Assembly (NCBI GenBank): GCA_965218235.1
Contig: OZ244595.1
Span: 1,736,001 to 1,800,000, forward strand
Direction: 5' to 3'
Origin: CADCWK01 sp965218235
GTDB taxonomy: Bacteria > Chloroflexota > Chloroflexia > Thermomicrobiales > UBA6265
DNA length: 64,000 nucleotides
Numbering within the stretch: position 1 is the stretch's first letter; each line of letters begins with the position of its first letter. Below, piece by piece: positions 34,185 to 42,249 of the stretch. A program made the translations under genes and the position numbers. The notes under the pieces are model-generated. The model was not told the origin of the DNA, searched no databases, and worked only from the letters and a program-made list of their open reading frames with translations.

Positions 34185-35417
34185 GTGTCGCTATCGACGG
34201 CACTGGGGATACAATCAAGGGGACAGTCCTTGAATGCAGATGGACGTGGTGCGCCCTTTCGCTGGTTGAAGCGAGAACTCGATCGTCGTGCATTGGTCGG
34301 ATCGTCACTGGTTGGATTCATCGCAGCGGCTACTGGCGCCCGTCCCGCCACCAGCGCTCTGGCCCAGACGCCCGCCGCGACGCCGGAACCGCCCAGCGGG
34401 CTTAACATCCGGCCCAATGGCTCCACGCTGAGCTCCGAACAGAAGCTGGCTTACGTCAACGCGGTGCTGGCGCTCAAGGCGAAGCCCTCACCTTGGGTCG
34501 ACAGCATCAGCACCTACGATACGTTTGTCCTCTGGCACCGGGACGCCTTCGGGTGCGGCATCAACGCGGCCCACATGGGCCCGGCCTTCTTCCCATGGCA
34601 CCGGGCCTACCTCCACCTGTTCGAGCAGCAGCTCAAGTCGGTCGACCCGACCGTCTCGCTTCCCTATTGGGACTGGGCGGTCGACAACGCGTCAGACTCC
34701 TATGTCTGGCAGGACGACTTCATGGGTGGCGACGGGAGCGACGCCGACGATGAGGCGGTCATCGGCGGCCCGTTCCGGAAGGGCGAGTGGGAGCTGACCG
34801 TCTTCGACTACTCCGACCCGCGGCGGACGCCTTGGATCACTCGCGACCTCGGGATGGGCGGCCTGGCGCCGAACCTGCCGACCGTCGATGAGGTCGAGGC
34901 AGCGCTCGCCGTTCCGACCTATGACGCCGAGCCGTGGAGCGCCCAGAGCGCGATAGCCGACAGCTTTCGCAACACCCTCGAAGGCTGGCGAGACTGCGTC
35001 GACGACATGTGCGATCCGGTGGCCGGGATCGGGACGGTCTGCACGGGTGAACACCTGCTGCACAACCGCGTCCACCTCTGGGTCTCCGGCGAGTTCGCCT
35101 TCGCCCATGAATTGGAGGGGCACGCCATGAGCGACGGCGCGACACCGGCCGCCGACGACATGGTGCTGGGCACGATGGCCGCGAACAGCTCGCCGAACGA
35201 CCCGGTCTTCTTCCTCCACCACGCCAACATCGACCGTCTCTGGAGCGTGTGGATGCAGCGTCACGGTCCGCAATACCTGCCGGAGTCCGGAGGTCCCGTC
35301 GGCCACAACATCGACGACCTGATGTGGCCGTATCACCAGATCGGGATGGAGGTCAGTCCACGGACGATGCTCGACAGTCGGACGCTCGGTTATGTCTACG
35401 ACAGTGAGTTGCCGTAG
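34185..35417 (+). CDS. Secreted tyrosinase / polyphenol-oxidase family protein
   Basis: This 410-residue type-3 copper protein oxidises phenols or catechols. The N-terminus has an RR motif before a hydrophobic stretch (DRRALVGSSLVGFIAAATGA) and ends near ALAQT, so it is exported, possibly by Tat. Copper A ligands are the His of LWHRDAFG and the two His of HMGPAFFPWHRAYLHLFE. Copper B ligands are in HNRVHLWVSG and DPVFFLHHANIDRLW. The signature PYWDWAVD is present. No separate caddie or copper chaperone is nearby. The start is a GTG at 34185 with a poor ribosome site. A strong terminator follows. Melanin-like pigment production is possible but inferred. Confidence 0.88.
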   Translation: MSLSTALGIQSRGQSLNADGRGAPFRWLKRELDRRALVGSSLVGFIAAATGARPATSALAQTPAATPEPPSGLNIRPNGSTLSSEQKLAYVNAVLALKAKPSPWVDSISTYDTFVLWHRDAFGCGINAAHMGPAFFPWHRAYLHLFEQQLKSVDPTVSLPYWDWAVDNASDSYVWQDDFMGGDGSDADDEAVIGGPFRKGEWELTVFDYSDPRRTPWITRDLGMGGLAPNLPTVDEVEAALAVPTYDAEPWSAQSAIADSFRNTLEGWRDCVDDMCDPVAGIGTVCTGEHLLHNRVHLWVSGEFAFAHELEGHAMSDGATPAADDMVLGTMAANSSPNDPVFFLHHANIDRLWSVWMQRHGPQYLPESGGPVGHNIDDLMWPYHQIGMEVSPRTMLDSRTLGYVYDSELP

Positions 35418-35436
35418 CCATCCCGTTCAACGACAA

Positions 35437-35488
35437 CTATTCGCGCAGGACCGGTGCGCGACGTTGAGCACCGGTGCTGCACGAATAG
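35437..35488 (+). terminator. Terminator hairpin after the tyrosinase gene
   Basis: CTATTCGCGCAGGACCGGTGC (35437-35457) pairs with 35468-35488 in 19 of 21 positions, with a 10-base loop, starting 19 bases after the stop codon. There is no T-run. Confidence 0.6.
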
Positions 35489-35860
35489 GGTGAGGGACCG
35501 CCACCGTCGCCAGCCGTACGGGTTATGTCGACCGCAGCCATTCATGAGACGGATATCTACGGTTGCTCATGAGATTCGCGAACGTCCGGTGACGATCAAG
35601 GCGGCGCGGCCCGATCATCGGCCGTGATGCATCTCCCTTTGTCTTCCTAGCAATGACTCTACTCTCCGTCACTGATGACGAGCGAACGGTGGTGTTCGTG
35701 GGCCTCGTCTGGCTTGGCAATCGGGTACGCCGGTCGTCGACTCGATCGACTTGATCCATGGTTGGCCGAACCGCCCCCCAATGTCGCAACCTGCTAAGAA
35801 GGGGCGTTTTCCGGGCCCTTCGTCCCACCATCTCGTCGAAGGCGTCGCAGCCGCTCGAGG
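35489..35860. other. Non-coding or degenerate stretch
   Basis: Frames on both strands give Arg/Ser-rich sequence without motifs. I see no gene here. Confidence 0.35.
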
Positions 35861-36058
35861 ATGCTTGAACCTGTTGGGAAGCCCGATGGCCGATCCCCAG
35901 ACCATCTACTCGTCCAGGACGGGACGACCTCTCCGGTCGTGACTGGTTCGGTTGGGACGCCGGACGCCGGACGCCGGATCTACGGGGAGACGGTCGACGG
36001 AGAGCCAGTCGGTCTGGACAGCGTCGGTCCTTACGTCCTGAACCCGGTCGATGGTTAG
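35861..36058 (+). CDS. Small hypothetical protein in the accessory stretch
   Basis: This is a 65-codon frame whose last codons overlap the ATG of the following zinc-finger gene (ATGGTTAG), an arrangement typical of coupled genes. The product is acidic with repeated Gly-Thr/Asp-Gly turns (GTTSPVVTGSVGTPDAG, then YGETVDGEPVG). The ribosome site (GAGG) is too close to ATG 35861, so the start may be elsewhere. I do not recognise it. Confidence 0.3.
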   Translation: MLEPVGKPDGRSPDHLLVQDGTTSPVVTGSVGTPDAGRRIYGETVDGEPVGLDSVGPYVLNPVDG

Positions 36059-36470
36059 AGGTATCGACCGGGTCCAGGCGCACGTGGAGACGTTCGAGAT
36101 CATCTGCAAAGCGTGCCAGCTTCCAAAGCCCCGAGAGCGGTTCCAGCGATATACGACTGGGGGCTACGGGCCGACCTGCCGGGACTGCCAGAACGACCGG
36201 CAGCGGGAGCGACGACGGGTTTACATGATCGAATACCGGAAGCAGAACCCGGACTACGTCAGAGCGGCGAACCGTCGTCGCGACCCCGAGTCATGTCGGG
36301 AGCCGGCGCGACAGTGGCTGGCGGAGCATCGAGAGCAAGCGTTGACGATCCAAGCGCGGTATCGGGAGCGGAATCGGGAGCGACTTCGTGACTACCAGCG
36401 GGACTATCGTTCACTTCGCTTCGCGGGATGTCCAACTCCTGATCGGGATGATGAATCTTCCAGACCGTAA
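36051..36470 (+). CDS. Small zinc-finger protein of HNH/phage type
   Basis: This 139-residue basic protein opens with a treble-clef-like zinc site, CKACQLPKPRERFQRY then CRDCQNDR (about residues 19-48), as found at the N-terminus of many phage and mobile-element HNH-type endonuclease proteins. A long charged helical region follows (repeated RYRERNRERLRDYQRDYR). The catalytic HNH motif itself is not visible, so this is either a truncated endonuclease or a DNA-binding accessory protein. It overlaps head-on with the 3' end of a minus-strand gene by about 210 bases. Confidence 0.55.
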   Translation: MVRGIDRVQAHVETFEIICKACQLPKPRERFQRYTTGGYGPTCRDCQNDRQRERRRVYMIEYRKQNPDYVRAANRRRDPESCREPARQWLAEHREQALTIQARYRERNRERLRDYQRDYRSLRFAGCPTPDRDDESSRP

Positions 36471-37167
36471 GTGCGATGTCTTGCACCTTTACATCGATAT
36501 ATGCGCTGTGCGCCTCATCCGCGAAGTCGCGAGCGAGACTGAGTTCCTTTCCGACGATGTCCGAGGGGAACTCTTCGGGAGACATGATGAGAGTTGCCGT
36601 CTCAAGACACCCAACAGCGGAGAGCGTCTTCTGAAAGACCTCCATGACTCGATTTATTCCCTCTTCATTGTCCAAGTGAATGAGGAGACCTGGGTAGATC
36701 GCCTCTTGTGACCTGAACAACGCAGAAGCTTCATTGACGCGCTTTCTGGTTTCGATCCGTTCCGGTCTCGGTCGGATCAGATCGAGGTAGGCATAATCGG
36801 CCAGTGTTCGGGCGGTACTGACCCGAAGGTCCAGCAGCTCTCCGAGCTGCTCAAGTTTCGCTTGGCGGTATGTTCGAGAAGCGTCTTCCCGACGCAGACG
36901 GACGTCTGCGTCGCGAAGGTCGCGTTCGTGATCGCGGTCGTCCTGAAGCCGCCGGTCCTGGGATTTCCGCTCTTCCTGTCGGCTGATCTCCGAGAGACCC
37001 CAGGCCAGGACCGCAGCGGTGATAAGTGGTAGTCCAATTCTCGCGGCCTCAATGGCATCATCGAAGCTTCGACTCTTTGCGATGACGCTCAAAGTCCCGC
37101 CGACCCCAATGGAGAACAGGACCACAAACCAGGTCTTGAAGTCCCACGTTCTCGGCTTCCAGGTCAT
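36259..37167 (-). CDS. Two-TM membrane protein with coiled coil
   Basis: This 302-residue protein has two N-terminal hydrophobic helices (WFVVLFSIGVGGTLSVIA and IGLPLITAAVLAWGLS). A highly charged coiled coil follows (residues about 62-110, QEERKSQDRRLQDDRDHERDLRDADVRLRRE) and then a helical cytoplasmic domain. The C-terminal 50 residues are Ala/Pro/Ser-rich low complexity and lie opposite the zinc-finger gene, so the true end may be the only part of doubtful coding value. Base composition is less GC-rich than the flanking chromosome, suggesting transfer. I do not recognise a family. Confidence 0.55.
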   Translation of the reverse strand: MTWKPRTWDFKTWFVVLFSIGVGGTLSVIAKSRSFDDAIEAARIGLPLITAAVLAWGLSEISRQEERKSQDRRLQDDRDHERDLRDADVRLRREDASRTYRQAKLEQLGELLDLRVSTARTLADYAYLDLIRPRPERIETRKRVNEASALFRSQEAIYPGLLIHLDNEEGINRVMEVFQKTLSAVGCLETATLIMSPEEFPSDIVGKELSLARDFADEAHSAYIDVKVQDIALTVWKIHHPDQELDIPRSEVNDSPAGSHEVAPDSAPDTALGSSTLALDAPPATVAPAPDMTRGRDDGSPL

Positions 37168-37210
37168 TTCTGTCCTTCCTGCTTCGACTAGTTTAGATTG
37201 CTTACTGTGT

Positions 37211-37660
37211 CTACCCGACTGCGACCGTCTCGCGCTCTTCGTAAATCATGACGGACTCCTTCGGCTTCATCTTCCCCGTGCGTTTTCGGAACTCACGGAC
37301 GGCGGTCTTCGTCGGTAGGTCCGCGAGATCTGGGAAGGTCTCTACGGCTTCGATATGTTCTTCAGCCTGTCGAAGAGTCGTCCGAGAGACGCCGATCTCT
37401 TTTGCAATGCTCTCATTCGACAGGGGGTCGGGGTTACTCTCGCCCCCGTATCCGTGATGTCGACCCGGAACCGGACGCCGGGTCTGTTCGGTCTCGGACC
37501 CCTGCGGATCACTCCCCAGGTTCCCGACCATCGGCTTCCGGTTCGCTCGTTCCGCCGCGACTTCACCTGCGATGTCCTGACATGCCGCTGGATGCGCCGT
37601 AGTCGCCGGAGACGGGCAACTAAGCCGGTACTGGTTCCCAGGGCTGGATGCGACGCCCAA
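37211..37660 (-). CDS. HTH-containing fragment, ParB/phage-regulator-like
   Basis: The C-terminal ~75 residues (SNESIAKEIGVSRTTLRQAEEHIEAVETFPDL..., TKTAVREFRKRTGK) form a clear helix-turn-helix with a trailing helix, the pattern of the DNA-binding part of ParB/KorB-like or phage regulatory proteins. The 70 residues before it are partly disordered (GNLGSDPQGSETEQTRRP). DIAGEVAAERANRKP resembles the linker helix that normally follows a ParB nuclease-like domain, which is missing. The start shown overlaps the neighbouring gene; ATG 37531 is an alternative. It is probably a truncated remnant on a transferred segment. Confidence 0.45.
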   Translation of the reverse strand: MGVASSPGNQYRLSCPSPATTAHPAACQDIAGEVAAERANRKPMVGNLGSDPQGSETEQTRRPVPGRHHGYGGESNPDPLSNESIAKEIGVSRTTLRQAEEHIEAVETFPDLADLPTKTAVREFRKRTGKMKPKESVMIYEERETVAVG

Positions 37661-38504
37661 TCAGTGCACGAGTCGCCGATGTGTCGACGCTGGGTAGGTG
37701 AGTTTCGACCAGCCCCATCGTCTCCGCCGTCAAGCGCTCCAGGTCGTCGGCGGCGACGATGGGGTCGCAAGCGAACAGAGCATCGATTCGATCCGCGATC
37801 TGCGCAGGCGCGAAGCGAAAGTCGTCCGCGAGTCGGTGAAGCCGCTTCAATTGAAACGTGGAGTAGTACCGGCGGTTCAATCCTGCCAGCACGCCGAAGA
37901 GTCGGAGCGCGGAATCAGAGAGCGCCTGGTGCCAGAAGACCGTCGCATCGCGTGGCGCCCAGCGCTCCGGAGACAGCCAGAGCGGGACGATGCCTGGCAG
38001 ATGATGGGCGACGGTGACACGCGCGAGACCTTCGGGGTAGTCCGCTGCCTGGCGCTTCCATCGGTCGATACGGTCTCCGCCGTGGAGCGCCCGTCCCCGA
38101 ACAAGACCGATGATGGCCTTTTCCGTCAGGGTGCCTGGGACGTGGTCGTTCAAAACGGTCGACAGGTCACGCTCCCAGTCCGCGACGACCTGGAGTCCGA
38201 TCTGACACTCTACGCCGTGAACTTCGTACTCTTCCGCTCTGCCTGGGTCCGGTTCGCGCCGGGCAATCAGTTCGCCCGCCGTCGCGTTTACGGTCGACCG
38301 GGCAGCGACCAGGTCTGACGTCGTCGGTGACTGGTCGTAGTAGAAGATCAGGTCGATATCCGAGTGTTGGTCACTGACCCCTTCCGCGACCGACCCCGTG
38401 ACCAGGATCGCTGCGGGTCCCGTATGGCTAACGTACGCGTCGGCGACCGACTGGGCGATGTTCAGGAGATAGCGACTCTCCGAAGTTGGTGACGTTGCAA
38501 TCAT
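37620..38504 (-). CDS. Nucleotidyltransferase-domain protein
   Basis: This 294-residue protein has the polymerase-beta-type nucleotidyltransferase motif AILVTGSVAEGVSDQHSDIDLIFYY: the GS loop followed by the metal-binding Asp-x-Asp near residues 50-53. A third acidic residue lies downstream (VECQIGLQVV region). A helical domain follows, as in aminoglycoside nucleotidyltransferases and related antitoxin-like proteins. It may adenylylate a small molecule, but resistance cannot be assumed. ATG 38504 has AAGGTCG upstream; an ATG at 38528 lacks a site. It lies just inside the tRNA-Leu boundary of the accessory stretch. Confidence 0.75.
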   Translation of the reverse strand: MIATSPTSESRYLLNIAQSVADAYVSHTGPAAILVTGSVAEGVSDQHSDIDLIFYYDQSPTTSDLVAARSTVNATAGELIARREPDPGRAEEYEVHGVECQIGLQVVADWERDLSTVLNDHVPGTLTEKAIIGLVRGRALHGGDRIDRWKRQAADYPEGLARVTVAHHLPGIVPLWLSPERWAPRDATVFWHQALSDSALRLFGVLAGLNRRYYSTFQLKRLHRLADDFRFAPAQIADRIDALFACDPIVAADDLERLTAETMGLVETHLPSVDTSATRALIGRRIQPWEPVPA

Positions 38505-38737
38505 CGGCAGCGACGACCTTCCTGGCATGTTCGGACCGGCGGCGCGGGTTGCCAGTCAGGGACGGGCAACTGATCGGGGGTGATCCGAGCGGATCGGAAG
38601 ATGATCTCGAGTGGTCCAATCGCCCAGGCGGCCGCCATCTAACATTCACTCCCTATCAGGATCGGATCGATTTCACACCTGGCACCATCGGTCTCGGCTC
38701 ATGGTGGGTGTGGCGAAGACGCTGGTTTCAGATCAGG

Positions 38738-38821
38738 TGCCGGAGAGGGGACTCGAACCCCTAAGGCCTTGCGGCCACCAGATCCTAAGTCTGGCGCGTC
38801 TGCCAATTTCGCCACCCCGGC
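38738..38821 (-). tRNA. tRNA-Leu (anticodon TAG)
   Basis: On the minus strand the acceptor stem pairs GCCGGGG with CTCCGGC. The D arm contains AAATTGGCAGA, the anticodon stem is CCAGA/TCTGG with loop CTTAGGA, and there is a long variable arm (TGGCCGCAAGGCCTT) as in class II tRNAs. The T arm is AGGGG/CCCCT. This reads CUA leucine codons. CCA is not encoded. Confidence 0.93.
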
Positions 38822-39070
38822 CTGGGAATGATGGTGCGTATCGGACGTTTCACCCTTCAGCGCAGGGCCCGGATCCGCGCCCGGAAGTGTACGCCAGTTC
38901 CGTTCGCGTCGGGCCAAATCGCTCGTCGCCCGCTCCATGCTGGACGGCCCCGGTTCCGGGTGCTATCGTCCGCCTGATCTAAGGTTTGGAGTGCTCAGAA
39001 GATGGTTGCCATTCGCGGCTGGGCCGGGACGCGAGCCCACGCCGGTTTCTACATTCATATGGTCGACGCC

Positions 39071-39166
39071 CGGCTGTCCTGAGCAATGCCCAGCAGGACA
39101 GCCGGAACGGGCGAGCCGCCGCAGGCTGGCACGGGTGCTCTCCGTGCGCGGCGACTCGCCCGTTCC
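39071..39166 (+). promoter_or_regulatory. Two tandem hairpins in the leader of the MFS gene
   Basis: Hairpin 1 has arms CGGCTGTCCTG (39071-39081) and CAGGACAGCCG (39094-39104), 11 bp. Hairpin 2 has arms GGAACGGGCGAG (39104-39115) and CTCGCCCGTTCC (39155-39166), 12 bp, with a further imperfect GC-rich stem inside. They end 20 bases before the MFS ATG. Their position suits a leader controlling expression. The mechanism is not evident. Confidence 0.45.
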
Positions 39167-39186
39167 CTGGTTTCCGGGGAACATCC

Positions 39187-40617
39187 ATGTCGGTCAATCG
39201 AATCGTCCGTCTCTTCTCTCGCCGTCGCCTCAACCAACAACGGCCGGCGACCGGGCGGGCCCAACCAGCCTCGTCCCGGCACGGGCGGACGGCCTTTCGC
39301 GATCTGTGGCTGGCGGCGACGATCTCGGACTTCGGTTTCTACGTCACGGCGCTTGCCCTGCCGCTGACGGCCGCCATCACGCTCGACGCCAGCCCGTTTC
39401 AGATGGGGCTGCTGACGGCCGCCGAGTCGGTTCCCTACGTGCTTTTCGGGCTGCTGGCTGGTGTGGTCGTCGACCGCCTGCCCCGCAAGGCACTCCTGAT
39501 CGCGACCGACTGGCTCCGCGCCGCACTCCTCGCGGTCATCCCGCTAATCGCCCTGACCGGCGGCCTCCGCTTCGCCATACTGATAGTGGTCGCCCTCGGA
39601 GTCGGCCTGTGCAGCCTGATCTTCCACGTCGCGCAGGCGTCCATCATGCCCACCCTCGTCGATCGCGATGATCTTGCCGGGGCAAACGGTCGGCTGGAGG
39701 CAAGCGGGGCGACAGCCCAGGCGACTGGCCCCGGACTGGCCGGTCTGCTGATCGGCGCGTTGAGTGCCCCGGTTGCCATCACCGTCAACGCGCTCTCGTT
39801 CGCGGTCTCGGGTCTGATCCTCCGGCGCATCCCGAACCGCGAACGGGACAGCGATCGCGCCGGACAGGGCGAGCCCGTTGCGTCTGGTCTCGGGGACGGA
39901 GCCCGGAGCCCTCTGTCGGGACGGCTTCGGGCCACGACCGGCGAGATCGCGGACGGCCTGCAGATCCTGTTCTCGCAGCCGCTGCTGCGTGCCTCCCTAC
40001 TCGCCAGCTCGACCATCAACCTGTTCGGGTACGTCTTCCTCGCCGTCTACATCCTGTTCATGGCGCGGACGCTCGACCTCCCGGAGGTCACCATCGGGCT
40101 GATCCTGAGCAGCGGCGGGGTCGGTGCGGTCCTCGGGACGGTCGTCAGCCCCCCGCTTCGCCGCCGGCTTGGTTTCGGTTCGGCGATGGTCTGGGCGATG
40201 CTCGTCTGCGGGACGGCCAGCGTGCTGATTCCGCTGGCCTTCGTCTTCCCGTCAGCCGCGATCCCGCTCCTCGCCGCCGCCGAGCTCCTCCAGTACGGTG
40301 CCCTGGCCATGTTCAACATCGGTGGACGGACCCTGCGTCAGATCCTCGCCGGCGACGAATATCAGGGCCGGTTCAACGCGACCGCCCGCACACTCGCCAG
40401 TACCGGTACGCTGATCGGGAGCTTGCTCGGCGGACTGTTGGGAGGCTGGATCGGCCTGGGGAACACCCTGATCGTTGGAGCGGTCGGGATGATGCTGGCG
40501 ATCCCCATCGTCCTGCTCTCACCGCTCCGGGCGCTCCGGGAACTGCCGGCCGACGACCAGCGTTCCAAGCCAGACCCGAGATTGCCCGCGGACTCCATTG
40601 CGGCGCGGACCACCTGA
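39187..40617 (+). CDS. Major facilitator superfamily transporter
   Basis: This 476-residue integral membrane protein has about 12 transmembrane helices. Helix 1 is LWLAATISDFGFYVTALALPL, and the MFS motif A appears in shortened form after helix 2 (GVVVDRLPRKALLIATDWLR). Motif-C-like GPGLAGLLIGA follows. A charged cytoplasmic loop of about 40 residues (RRIPNRERD... ARSPLSGRLR) joins the two halves. The pattern is closest to MFS_3/enterobactin- and macrolide-exporter-like proteins. ATG 39187 follows GGGGAA. The substrate is unknown, and drug or siderophore efflux is a guess from the subfamily. Confidence 0.88.
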   Translation: MSVNRIVRLFSRRRLNQQRPATGRAQPASSRHGRTAFRDLWLAATISDFGFYVTALALPLTAAITLDASPFQMGLLTAAESVPYVLFGLLAGVVVDRLPRKALLIATDWLRAALLAVIPLIALTGGLRFAILIVVALGVGLCSLIFHVAQASIMPTLVDRDDLAGANGRLEASGATAQATGPGLAGLLIGALSAPVAITVNALSFAVSGLILRRIPNRERDSDRAGQGEPVASGLGDGARSPLSGRLRATTGEIADGLQILFSQPLLRASLLASSTINLFGYVFLAVYILFMARTLDLPEVTIGLILSSGGVGAVLGTVVSPPLRRRLGFGSAMVWAMLVCGTASVLIPLAFVFPSAAIPLLAAAELLQYGALAMFNIGGRTLRQILAGDEYQGRFNATARTLASTGTLIGSLLGGLLGGWIGLGNTLIVGAVGMMLAIPIVLLSPLRALRELPADDQRSKPDPRLPADSIAARTT

Positions 40618-40742
40618 CACAACCAGACGCGAGTCAGTCGACCTGACGCCTTTCCCGCGACCGCCATGCGAACATTCCATCGAATGTAGCCGAGATCGGG
40701 CCCTGAACGGCCAGACCCGATTGCCCCTGACGGAGCTTCACG

Positions 40743-42137
40743 ATGACGACACCGGGAACCGGGCTTCCGATCAACTACACCGACCTCGGCCAGGCCGCCG
40801 CCGACCATCTCCAGGCGCTGCTGCGGATCGACACGACCAATCCACCGGGCAACGAGACACAGGCGGCCGAGTACATCGCGGGCTTCTGCCGGGCGGCCGG
40901 GCTGGAAACCGAGATCGTCGAATCCGCGCCCGGACGCGGCAACATCGTCGCCCGGCTGCGGAGCGCCAACCCGACGGGCCGGCCGATCATGCTGACCGGG
41001 CACAGCGACGTCGTCTCCGTCGAACGCGACAAGTGGGAGCGCGACCCGTTTGGCGGCGAGCTGGTCGGGCAGTACCTCTGGGGCCGCGGCGCGCTGGACA
41101 TGAAGAGCCAGGTGGCGGCGGAGCTGGCCGTCATGATGGCAATCGCCGATCAGGGGCTGACCCTCGACCGGGACCTGATCTTGGCGGTCTTCGCCGACGA
41201 GGAGACCGGGGGCGACCTTGGCGCGGCGTGGCTCTGGGAGCATCGACCGGAACTGCTCGACGCCGAATACGCGATCAACGAGGGCGGCGGGACCGCGTTG
41301 CGGCTCAACGACCAGACCTTCTATCTCTGCCAGACCGGCGAGAAAGGGGCCAGCCGGCTCCGGATCACGGCCAGCGGCTCACCGGGACACGCGTCGGTGC
41401 CGCTCGACGACACCGCGATGCACCGGGTCGGCGAGGCGCTGGTCCGGCTGACCGCCTGGACCTCGCCAACCCGGCTCACCGAGCCCGTCCGCCAGATGCT
41501 GAAGACGATCGCGCCCGTGCTGACGGACGACGCGAAGGGCCAGGTCCAGCGACTGCTCGACGCGCCTGACGGCGAGCTGGCCTGGGACGAGATTGACCGG
41601 CTCGGGCTCCCCTTCGACCAGGAGATGATGGAGATGCTGCGGGCGACGACCCGCGACACGGCCGTCCCGACGATCATCCACGGTGGGCACCGGATCAACG
41701 TGATCCCGTCCGAGATCGTGCTCGACGTCGACGGCCGCGTCCTGCCCGGCACTGACCCGTCCGAATGGCGCGACCGGGTCCAGCGAGTCGTGGGCGATGG
41801 CGTCACGGTTGAGCTCATTTCCGAGGAGACCGGCCTGATGGCCGACCCGACCTCGCCGTTCTTCGACGCCATCGCTGCGACGATCAGCGCGATCGACTCC
41901 GGCGCCAGCGTCGCGCCGTTCCTGGTCTCGGGCGGGACCGACGCTGGGAACATCCCCGGCGTGAAGGTCTACGGCTTCTTCCCTTTTCCGCCGAGTGAGC
42001 GGAACGCGGAGTACGCCCCGCTCATGCATGGGCACGACGAGCGGATCCATATCGACGATCTCGCGTTCGCGACCCGGTTCCTCTACGACCTCGTCGTCCG
42101 GTTCGCTGGCAGGCGAGCGCGTACTGACGATCACTGA
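40743..42137 (+). CDS. M20 family metallopeptidase
   Basis: This 464-residue zinc-dependent amidohydrolase/peptidase has its ligands in MLTGHSDVV (His), GRGALDMKSQ (bridging Asp), ADEETGGDLG (catalytic Glu and ligand Glu) and MHGHDERIH near the C-terminus (His). The lid/dimerisation domain is inserted around residues 195-330 (SPGHASVPLDDTAMH). The overall layout matches the ArgE/DapE/carboxypeptidase Ss1-like group of acidic-substrate deacylases and peptidases. No signal peptide, so cytoplasmic. It lies 112 bases upstream of a Gfo/Idh/MocA gene on the same strand. Confidence 0.9.
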   Translation: MTTPGTGLPINYTDLGQAAADHLQALLRIDTTNPPGNETQAAEYIAGFCRAAGLETEIVESAPGRGNIVARLRSANPTGRPIMLTGHSDVVSVERDKWERDPFGGELVGQYLWGRGALDMKSQVAAELAVMMAIADQGLTLDRDLILAVFADEETGGDLGAAWLWEHRPELLDAEYAINEGGGTALRLNDQTFYLCQTGEKGASRLRITASGSPGHASVPLDDTAMHRVGEALVRLTAWTSPTRLTEPVRQMLKTIAPVLTDDAKGQVQRLLDAPDGELAWDEIDRLGLPFDQEMMEMLRATTRDTAVPTIIHGGHRINVIPSEIVLDVDGRVLPGTDPSEWRDRVQRVVGDGVTVELISEETGLMADPTSPFFDAIAATISAIDSGASVAPFLVSGGTDAGNIPGVKVYGFFPFPPSERNAEYAPLMHGHDERIHIDDLAFATRFLYDLVVRFAGRRARTDDH

Positions 42138-42249
42138 CCCCCGCTGGAACGACCCAGGATCCGCAAGCGAGTGTGCGACACTATCGAGCGGCACGAGAGC
42201 GCGTGCGACACGCACTGAATCCGCGCAGACCGCGGGAGGATCAGGTTCT

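Noticed and set aside
35523..36083. Minus-strand frame of 186 codons
   Set aside because: Arg/Ser/Pro-rich sequence with no motif or ribosome site, lying opposite small plus-strand frames. Considered non-coding.
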